Shown here piece by piece: positions 55,731-64,000 of a stretch of 64,000 nucleotides of DNA. A program made the position numbers and the translations under genes. Where the stretch lies: positions 56,707,561-56,771,560 of the forward strand of contig NC_088775.1 in the NCBI RefSeq assembly GCF_954871325.1, given 5' to 3'. The notes beneath the pieces were generated by a model. The model was given only the letters and a program-made list of their open reading frames with translations, did not search any database and was not told where the DNA came from. Each line of letters begins with the position of its first letter. Within the stretch, counting starts at the first letter, position 1. The DNA comes from Gordionus sp. m RMFG-2023 (Eukaryota > Nematomorpha > Gordioida > Chordodea > Parachordodidae).

Positions 55731-58155
55731 AGGCTTATTTTTGCATACCCTGACGTGCTATTAGCCGAGCTCCCAGTCCCTACTTTTTGTCTAATTAGTG
55801 CTAGGCTATCTTTCGGCTAAGCCTAATTAGGTTTAGCCGATTTTTAGGCTAATAATGCTACTTATAAATTTCTGGCAGTGAATATGAAGAAGAAACCTTA
55901 ATTTATATTAATTTTTTCATAATTTGTCAAAATAATTTTAATGTAAATTAAAATTTCTTCAGAAGTTCAATATAAAATCTTCTGAAATTTATAGGGTGGG
56001 TATTCTACACATATTGGAATGTATTTCCGGCAAAATCATATTTAAAATTTATCGCAATTGTTAATGATTTAAAATGTAAAAAATAATAACAACTATCTTA
56101 ATTTTGTTTACCTTTTTATATATGGATTTTCATTATAAATTGTTAAATACAATTTTATTTTAGCAAAATCATATGAAATTCTCAGAGTAGATTCTCTTAG
56201 GAATAGATTTGGAAAAATCAGATTTATCAGGGAAATTAAAAACGTGCAATAAATTAGATCAGAGACCTACAGGCCCAGCCTTAAACCCGGCCCGGGTACA
56301 CGGACCGGGCCATATTTAATTTTTTTAAATATACCCGGGCCCAGCCTAAAATTTTAATTTTTTTAAATACACACGCCGGGCTATATATTTTAAAACCACA
56401 TATTTTAAATTACCATTATTATCTAAGTAAATTAATATATAATATATTTTAAAGAAATTCGGGCCGGGCCGTGCAGATTAAAATAACTCACAAAGTATTA
56501 AATATTGATTAGATTTTCTAAAAAATTGACGTAAGGCTAGCTTAGTTGCTCATAGTTTTTTTAAACTGCCTACTCTACTAGTTAAAGCAAAGCACTAATA
56601 GGAACTGATAAAGAAAGAAACATTTTCATAATTTTAACACTACTTCTAATTAATTGTTCAGCGTATTTTAAAAAAAAAATAACAACCGGACTCTAAAATA
56701 TTATCATAATTATTCATAAACACCTCGGCCAAGAAAATTAGAATTTGATGACTAGGTTCATAAAAATTTTGTTTAAAAAATATAAAAAAAAGCGCTCTCC
56801 AGGTCCCTGCTATAAATCACTTTAAATTCGCGAAACTTTTAAGATATAAAATTTATCCATGAAAGTTGTCCAAGATTAGCTAAAAAATTATCTATCATAA
56901 ACAAACACAAATCAGGATTTATATTTTGGGACAAGAAAAAATCTATTTTTATTTTTAAAATTTTATCATATTATTTTATCGCCCAGCGTTGAATAATTTT
57001 TTTTTAAAATTATTTTATCCATTTTTTTACTCAAGGGTGTTCCGGGAATTTATATGACGACACCTGATGATTTTGACGATTACAATAGATTTAATAAGAT
57101 GGAGGTCTAATCAATGCAATGTTCCCCTTCATCTAATCTTATTTAAAAATTTATATGCTTCCAGATTTGGATGGGGAGGGGGGTGGTTGTATCTATATGA
57201 ACCATTTATTTTTTTAAAAATATTTTTGAAAAATTTAAATTATATTATATTTATAGATAAAAATAAAACTTTTTACTACAGTAAAAAGAAAAAATTATCA
57301 ACATGTTTTTTTCGCGTTGGAAAGGATTAATCATATTAATAACTAGGGGCTTTAGAATCAGGGCTAGCTGAATCTATTAAATTATGCTTAAAATATGATA
57401 TAATAAGTATTCATTGGCACTATTATAGCTTTAAATTAATTCTATATGATAATCATTATAATTAGAAAAAAAATTTAAAAAAAAATTAAAAACTTACATT
57501 TTTTAAAATTAATAAAATGTCAATTTTGATTTTATATGAATTATTTAGATGTAAATAATGTATTATACCAATAAAACATACCCCATAAAAAATAGAAGAA
57601 TAATAATTATAATCATCTATGTAAGAGACTTAATAAATCAATGGAATCTACAAACCCCGGGTTTGGGGCTTGTTGGGGAAAAAATTAACTTTTACTAGAA
57701 TCAATAAAATATTAAAAATATTTATTAATGTATAACTTTAGGTAAATGTTTGCTGGACTATCTCATAGTATTTTATAAATTCAAATACAACAATTATTTT
57801 CAGGCTTATGATGGTTTTGACAAAAACGCCGAATAGCCCTAGTTCCTACTAATATTCTCTCAATATGCAAAATTATGGAATTATCCGCCAATCAAAATCA
57901 GCTTAAGCTCAGCCTATGCCAAAATAAATCGGCACAGGCTTAGCCAAAAAACAACAGGCTTAACCTTAGCCAAAATAAATGGACTCAGACTTAGTTTTAG
58001 CTAATATTAATCGTCTCTGGCTTAGCCTTAGCCAAAAGAAATCGGCTTAGGTTTAGCCTTAGCCAAAAAAAATTAAGGCTCAAAATAGGCTAAAGTTTAG
58101 CCTTAGCCAAACAAAATAGAAAAAATCGGCTAGGCTAAGCCGATTTTACCCAACT
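55731..58155. mobile_element. Element bounded by inverted GGCTAAGCC repeats (~2.4 kb)
   Basis: The left block (55,731-55,860: AAGGCTAGGCTTATTT, TTCGGCTAAGCCTAATTAGG, TTTAGCCGATTTTTAGGC) and right block (57,890-58,155: about ten copies of GGCTTAGCCTTAGCCAAAA) are largely inverse to one another. The right terminus looks like AAAATCGGCTAGGC..GATTTTACCCAACTATA. No TSD could be fixed. The interior is AT-rich, with a GGCC-family insertion at 56,263-56,480 and no transposase. Confidence 0.5.
56263..56480. mobile_element. GGCC-repeat MITE-like element
   Basis: Starts ACAGGCCCAGCC..AACCCGGCCCGGG and ends GGGCCGGGCCGTGCAG, around an AT core (TATTTTAAATTACCATTATT) similar to that of the 27,959 copy. 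Confidence 0.55.
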
Positions 58156-58439
58156 ATAGTCTTTGTAAATAAATATTTACATTTAAAATTAGTCTAATAA
58201 AAAAATGTTTAATTTTATATCTAATTGTTCAACAATAACATTTAATTTTTTATATTATACTATTTTTAATAAAAGTATTGCATTTGCAATAAGAGTTATT
58301 TTTTTGTAATATAATCATTTGTATATTTATTATATTTTTTTTAAATACCGTTATGTGCAACATGAATTACTTATATTTTATTGTAATTATATTTTTTTTA
58401 ATATAATAATCTGTATAAAATTTATACATTTTGAAATTT

Positions 58440-58570
58440 ATTTTATTGTATATTATTATTAAAATAAATACATAGTTAAATAAAGGGATGTTATATATAT
58501 GAAGTATCATAATAATAAATAAAATCTATAATGAAATTCTCTGTAAAATTTTGTTATATGCAAAAATTTA
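58440..58570. repeat. Dispersed repeat, partner at 16,360-16,450
   Basis: TAAAGGGATGTTATATATATG and GAAATTCTCTGTAAAATTTT are in the same order and strand as at 16.4 kb. Only about 100 bp are shared. Confidence 0.55.
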
Positions 58571-58914
58571 ATTAAAATAATTATAACATAAAATAAATAT
58601 TGAGTGATCATAAAAAATGGGAGGTTTGAGGGGCGATTTTTTTCACCGAATGGATTGAATTAATTTACAATTGAACACTAAACATTGGTAAAATTTTCAG
58701 AATAATCATTTCAGTCTCTATTAATCTAAATTTGGCCAAAATTTTGTTATTAATATATTTTTTTATTTATGCTGGCTACTTAAATGGTTAGACACTAATA
58801 AAGCACAAAATATTGGTATATTTTAGAATTAGTATTTCCAATTATTTAGCCAACTTTAACAAGGATAATATGTAGTTAACTATTGAAAGATTAATATTAT
58901 ATATCATTTTTAGG

Positions 58915-59007
58915 ACCCGGCCAAAGGCCGGAAAAAAGGGAGTTCAAGGGCGAAGGCCCCCAATTTTTTTTACCCCCCCCCCCTATGGATAAATCTGGCT
59001 TACCACT
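58915..59007. mobile_element. Solo hAT-like terminus (AGTGGTAAGCCAGATTTATCC)
   Basis: A G/C-rich block (GACCCGGCCAAAGGCCGG, AGGGCGAAGGCCCCC, a C run) ends at GGATAAATCTGGCTTACCAC. The inverse matches the solo end at 16,469 (AGTGGCGTAGCCAGGATTTA), so the two belong to one family. Confidence 0.5.
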
Positions 59008-59019
59008 GTCCTTACAGTA

Positions 59020-59765
59020 ATTATCATTACCAATTTTTGTATGCCGATTCGATCCGATATTTCCGATATTAAATTGATATCGGCCGATTATCGATCCGAT
59101 ATCATATCTAATTTTGTATTCTGTAAAGATACCAATAGTTTTAATTTTTAATATACTTTTATTAGTATAATATCTTTAATCTAACTATACCATAATTTAT
59201 GTCATTTAAATATATTATAATGATCAGTTATAGTTTATATTCAATTCATTTTCAAATCTAAAAGTATATAAAATATTTTTAAGTAATAATACATAATAAG
59301 TAATAAACAAATATATTATGAAATTTGAAAAAAATATTTAAAATAATATTTAACATTAATATATCGAAGATTTCTTTTTAGAAATACCAGAATTTCCAAT
59401 TTATCAGAGATCAGCCTGCTAAATGGCAACTGTCAATATCACCAGCTTCAATAAAAACAGATTCGGAAGAGATTATCGCACACTTATGCACAAAAAAATT
59501 AACAATATGGCAGAATGATTATTAATTAATTATTATTATTAAAAAAATATACATAAAAATGGATTTCGATTTTATTTATAAAAATAAATGATTTTAGATA
59601 TTATTTTTTAAAAAAATTCTATAACATTTTATTTTTGTTAAAGACGCCATTTAATATCGGATCGGGTCGGAAAATTTTAAAATATTGGCCGATAACCGAT
59701 ATTTTAAAATGGGTGAAATATCGGCCCGATCCGATTCGCTAAAAAATATCGGTACATCCCAACTG
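59020..59765. mobile_element. GATCGG-family hAT derivative (~0.75 kb)
   Basis: The left part has GCCGATTCGATCCGATATTT and GATATCGGCCGATTATC. The right part is inverse (TATCGGATCGGGTCGG, CGGCCCGATCCGATTCG, ATATCGGTACATCCCAA). Subterminal repeats match the TSD-proven element at 34,543. Terminal bases have decayed and no TSD is visible. Confidence 0.6.
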
Positions 59766-60639
59766 GAACCTAATTGTAAATCACTGAAGGTTCCAGGAAT
59801 GATTTAAATAATGATAATTAAATAATTATATTACTTTTTTTGAAGTTGTTAAACCCTTTCTATGATGCCCATAAGAATTTTTTTGTTAATTTTTGTAATG
59901 TCATAGCAACGCTACATTTATAAGTTACTATTCGTCAAGATCTTTTTATTTTGATTACTTTAAATGAAGAGGTTTAAATTTACTCGGGACTGTTTAATAC
60001 ATAATTTAAATTATACCTACTTTCAAGACACACTGATCATTAAATAGCCCTATACTGAAAAATTATTTATTTGGTGAAAATAAAAGATATTCACATGAGA
60101 CAAAGTTTGATATAGGCTATTTGGGTTAGTTTGTTGGCACATCTTAAATTGCCATCCAACAAAGAGAATATTATATATTTGAATAAAATAATGATTTAAA
60201 TTGGTTTATATTTGTTTATTTATCACTAATAGATTATATCATCAAACAATATTCTTTGAATTTCTGAAGTTTCATAAGGCCTAAATGTCATCCAGTTAAT
60301 ATATTAGATATCAGCAGAGTTGTTAACCTTCCTTTTTAAAAGGACCTAACCCTCTTACCATTTCAAAAGGAGCTAGCTCTCGCATTTAAGTTTTTAAAAG
60401 AGCTCCCGATCCAAATTTTTTAAAAGAGGAGCACAGTCCACACCTATCGCCTAAAACCTGTTTAGTGATACTAAACCAGCACTTTACAGGAGCACTAGAG
60501 GTATTATTGTATTTAGAAAAATATTTTTAAAACATTATAGTAAAAACAAAGGATATATTAAAAATTAAATATAAAAAATATGTATATATTCTATGAAGAA
60601 AAACATTAAAAAGAACTATAAAAAAATTTAAAAAAAAGG

Positions 60640-61078
60640 TACATATCATCGTAGAGAAGAGTGAATGCTTAAAAAATTGGGCTGGCAAATTTCGAGAAAA
60701 ATCTGTTGACGAAGGTTAAATCCTTCATTGGGGTCTTTGAGATCTATCTCATTTTTCCCTATGGTTTTAATGAAATTGAGGGCCTCACTTCCGAACACGC
60801 CTAATGTATTGGTAACGAATGGTTTGAACACAATGTTGGTGAGACCAGCGTATTTGTGCCTTTTCGATTGCAGAAAATGAGAGGTTAAACTTTGCTACAA
60901 AAGCGACACAATTATAATCTCGATAAAGCGGGAGATCATTAGTCCAGGGAATGAGGGATATACCATCGGGGTATGGCGTTTTCATTTGAAGGGCCCAATG
61001 GTTCAAGGGTGGATGGGATATTAACTTTTTAAGCGCAGCTAGGAGAATTTTGTTGATATATTTATGACGAGGTTGTCG
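60640..61078 (-). pseudogene. LINE (R2/REL-endonuclease type) C-terminal relic
   Basis: From 61,078 down the minus strand: RQPRHKYINKILLAALKKLI, SHPPLNHWALQMKT, PYPDGISLIPWTNDLPLYRD. After a frameshift near 60,870: SKRHKYAGLTNIVFKPFV, TNTLGVFGSEALNFIKTIG. After another: DPNEGFNLRQQIFLEICQ. The order 'RP.H..IN..I..AL', 'PDG.(T/S)L.PW....L..D', 'K..KY..L', 'F.P(F/V)...TLG..G..A' is the C-terminal part of LINE polyproteins with a restriction-like endonuclease, as I recall from many animal and some fungal LINEs. The reverse transcriptase is absent. GC content is visibly higher than around it. Confidence 0.6.
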
Positions 61079-62119
61079 TTACATATTATTTAATTTTTAA
61101 TATATCCTATTATTTTTTTAAAAAAATTATTTAATTCAATAAAAAGAACGCTATAATTATCAAATAAATTTATTTTTGTTTTGTTAAAAAAAATTTGTCT
61201 TATTCTTTATAATCAATTTGATTGAATACAAAAAATCTTTTGTCGTTGGGGGGTATTTTCGGTGTAATTGTAAGTATTTTATGTTAGAAATTTGTTTTCT
61301 TATAAAATTAATTATTTAATTTTTTCTCTATTTTGATCCCTGCTTAAAGCAGGATGAATACCGCAATGATATTGTTATTTATTATCAGTTGAAAATTTGC
61401 AATAAAGTTATCTAAAAATATATAATTTATTTGTAAAAATTGTAAATCTATAATCAATGCCGCATACAATAGATTTTAATTGGCAAAATTCTAAATCTGC
61501 AAAATCACTTAATTTTTATCTGAACCTAAATAATTGAAGTTAAAAACGCCATAATCATACAATTTTTCGCTTAATATTTTATCTAACGATACTAAGATAT
61601 TCATAATATGAATTCCATATTGTAGTTTTTGGACATATTAAATATTTTCATAATTTTTTATTATATTAGCACCCAGATTTATGGACATATTTTGTTTATC
61701 CCATTACACTTTTGAAATGAGTTTGGGTTATAATTTTAAATATTCTATTTTCTAAAGCTTCATCTGAGTTCACTAAATTGTGGCAGGCAAAGCGAGAAAG
61801 TTATGGTAGAAAATAATAACTTTGTACTCTGCTAATCAGGTTCAGTATATAATCACACATCAAAAATCTTCATATATTTAGCGAGAATAAAAAATGAAAA
61901 TAATAATAAGTTCATCAATTAATATATTTAAATAGTTTCATAAATTTTAATAAATATATTGTAAATTCCATAAAAATCAACATGAGTTTCACCCCCCCCC
62001 CCCCCTCATATTTTTTTAAAATTTTTACTAGGCTTTCATTTATTATACCCAAGACGCTCGATTAGAATTGGGAATATTCTTATATAACTTCTAGCGGTAC
62101 GTTGAGGTAGCCCAGGAAG

Positions 62120-62872
62120 CCAGCAGGGCTTTACGAAAGGACCTGCCTGTTACGATTTTTACTTCCTCTGAAACCATGAATTGAGTTTGGAACTTTAGTC
62201 GCGGGCCATCCAGTATATTGCCATGACTAGCTTTCGTACTCACTCTTTGATGGCATCACAAATAACTATCTGCCTTTTCACGCATTATTTTGACGATTTT
62301 GCGAATATGCTTGAGCTCATGTCTATCACGGCCATTGGCCTTACACGTGCGCTCTTTGAGATTGGACTGTTGGCCTTTCCATAATTTTTGGAGCATCAAC
62401 TTATTATTCGCGGGTGATAGGGGGGAAGATAAGCGTGGAAGGGTTAGCTAATCGTGCTCTGGGTGTAGAGGCGCTGCCTCTTCCTATGCTGAATGCCATC
62501 TTTCATTATATCAATTGGTGTCGGAAGGTGAAAGATGCTGGGCGCGGGTTTGTGGTTCTGATAGAGGTCCTGGATGCGCTCGAGGCCAAGGCCTGGCACT
62601 GTCTGAGGCGGCAGCTCCGGTGTGGTGGTATTGCTTAGTTAGGTAGTGGTAGTAACGGTGGTGGCGGCACCGGTGTTGCGGTTATGACATTAATTCTTAA
62701 GGTCAACTTGGCAATCGCCGCCATCATGTTGGCCATATGATCTGCTATAGGTGGTGGAAGATTTTCAATAATGGTTTCTTCCACTGACAGGCCTGCGCCC
62801 GAGTTGACGGGAGTTAGAAGGTTTTGTAGTGGTGGAGCGAAGAGGTTCTTTCGAGTATGTGATTTAACCATT
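62120..62872 (-). pseudogene. GC-richer coding relic, perhaps the 5' part of the same LINE
   Basis: On the minus strand from ATG 62,872: MVKSHTRKNLFAPPLQNLL, ENLPPPIADHMANMMAAIAK, then Pro-rich TPVPPPPLLPLPN. After a frame change: TPELPPQTVPGLGLERIQDL, IFHLPTPIDIMKDGIQHRKR. After another: LQKLWKGQQSNLKERTCKAN, HELKHIRKIVKIMREKADSY. Composition and codon use differ sharply from the window, indicating a recent or foreign source. No family recognised. The order and strand relative to 60,640-61,078 fit an ORF1/ORF2 start with the middle lost or replaced by AT-rich DNA. Confidence 0.45.
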
Positions 62873-63199
62873 ATGTGGATTGCGTAGGAAGGAAGCAAAA
62901 TTTTAGAGTTAGTAAAATAAATTCTCACAATAAAATGGCACCTGAATAAAATAGTAGACAACAACGATTCTTTTAAATATTAAATATGTGATAGCTTTTG
63001 ACTTATATACCTATTGATTAATATCAAATATTTATTATGAATATTTGTAGTAGACATTAGTTTGCTGCCCTAAGCCTGACCTCGGCCCAACTTGAAATTC
63101 GCAAAATTTATTTATTAATCCTCATCTATATAAATATAATTTGAGAGAAAAAATAGGCTGAATGATTTTATGATCATTTCCGGGAATATTTATATAGCA

Positions 63200-63420
63200 T
63201 TATGTTACTTTAAAGGCCTACCATTAAGCTATATAAAAAAGATATCTAATATAAAGAGCGTGTATTTTACCCCAAATGATGCCTCATTTTTCGACATTTA
63301 GAGGCCTATATCTCAGCTACTGTTTGGAATTGGAGGCTAAAAAATTTTATCAAAATCTGAGGGAGTCGCGTTGAAAATCGTGTTTTCTTTGTTGATTTCT
63401 CATGAAATTCACCATATATT
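63200..63420. repeat. Dispersed repeat, inverse partner at 48,375-48,620
   Basis: TTTTTCGACATTTAGAGGCC, TCAGCTACTGTTTGGAATTG and CATGAAATTCACCATATA match the inverse of the 48.4-kb copy at perhaps 75-80% by eye. Confidence 0.6.
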
Positions 63421-63633
63421 ATTTTTATTGTATTCATCAAATATATTAAGATTATTCTTTAAATAATTATACAATAAAATTAAAGGAGCGGGGGAGCACC
63501 GCTTTTCCGGGAGCACCGCTTTTTCGTTCCATCCCAAAAAAGAGCCAGCTCCTACTTTGTGAAAAATAGAGGAGCTTAATGTTTTTAAAATGTAGTTCTT
63601 AGAGCGGTGCTCTTTAACAACACTGGATATCAG

Positions 63634-64000
63634 TATTTATTTTTTCAAATATATACTAGTCAAGAGTTATAAATACGAAGTACGAGACCCTACCAGTATA
63701 TATTTATATACGAGATAAGGCCTGACGTTGGCTAGGGTTATCTCCATAAGTAATATATGTTAAACTAACAATTTTTTTAATATCTCCATCTGTTTCATTT
63801 TACCAAAACAGATATGGATATGGTTAGACTTATATTTTTTAGCCTTTATATACAAGTTATTATTGATAATATATTCAAGATTCTTTACTAACTGCTCAAT
63901 TCGAGAAAATTTTTTTAATATAAATTTTTTTTAGTATAACATTCTTAGACACTAATATTTTTTTACAAATTAATCCCTCCGGTATCGTATTTATTGATTC
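63634..64000. other. AT-rich end of window, nothing recognised
   Basis: No frame, repeat or element end seen beyond the TSD at 63,626-63,633. Confidence 0.5.

Larger units (their letters stand above)
60315..63625. mobile_element. hAT insertion of 3.3 kb with perfect TSD, carrying a LINE relic
   Basis: Ends CAGAGTTGTTAACC (60,315) and TTTAACAACACTG (63,625) are flanked by exact GATATCAG (60,307-60,314; 63,626-63,633). AGGAGCTAGCTC repeats follow at the left (60,340-60,425) and GGGAGCACCGCTTTT/AGCTCC repeats at the right (63,485-63,610). Family as 30,532-31,604. No hAT transposase inside. Two more GC-rich coding relics on the minus strand (60,640-61,078 and 62,120-62,872) come from a different source. 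Confidence 0.9.

Noticed and set aside
62414-62638. A 74-codon plus-strand frame in the GC-richer patch (MIGGKISVEGLANRALG...).
   Set aside because: The minus strand gives a longer chain of coding-like segments with Pro-rich and basic stretches; the plus frame is probably its shadow, though I cannot exclude it.
1-64000. CRISPR arrays suggested by the many tandem repeats.
   Set aside because: Repeats are contiguous or diverged units without unique spacers, and the introns and transposon types show a eukaryotic genome.

Overview
This window is very AT-rich eukaryotic nuclear DNA made almost entirely of transposable elements inserted into one another. I found no intact host gene beyond one small candidate at 14.3 kb. 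Clues to the host are TAG-ended introns of about 40-50 nt in several transposases, BED-finger and DUF4371-type hAT elements, MULE, Tc1/mariner and PIF/Harbinger-like elements, degenerate Ty3-type LTR elements and a LINE relic. An AT-rich, transposon-loaded fungus (for example an arbuscular mycorrhizal fungus) fits. An AT-rich invertebrate cannot be excluded.

Layout. 1-678 is the 3' half of a hAT. 1.3-2.0 kb is a zinc-knuckle coding relic split by a short hAT derivative. 2.03-3.86 kb is an array of 119-bp units carrying an inserted 402-bp terminal-inverted-repeat (TIR) element with a tRNA-like gene inside. 4.03-4.55 kb is a hAT terminus with TCG-rich repeats, followed to 5.66 kb by half of a DUF4371-type hAT. 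5.9-8.4 and 9.8-14.2 kb are two broken LTR retrotransposons, the second holding a non-autonomous Tc1/mariner element.

15,972-36,278 is one hAT insertion swollen to 20.3 kb by nesting. Inside it are a hAT with long inverted arms (16.5-34.3 kb), a TSD-proven hAT at 22,491-30,476 with an intron-containing transposase, five further hATs or hAT pieces, two more 119-bp arrays, a MULE relic, an apparently intact Tc1/mariner element (32,379-34,104) and a Harbinger-like MITE.

38,150-44,361 is a 6.2-kb foldback element whose two arms are inverted arrays of about 300-bp units. 49,091-52,563 is a BED-finger hAT with a perfect target-site duplication (TSD). After that come another hAT relic, a GCGAATGCATTA minisatellite (53.6-54.0 kb), a GGCTAAGCC-repeat element (55.7-58.2 kb), a GATCGG-type hAT (59.0-59.8 kb) and a 3.3-kb hAT (60,315-63,625) containing a more GC-rich LINE relic.

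The recurring theme is that almost every hAT terminus carries its own short tandem array just inside the end. Three termini carry the same 119-bp array in the same orientation. Exact target duplications allow much of the order of insertion to be read directly.
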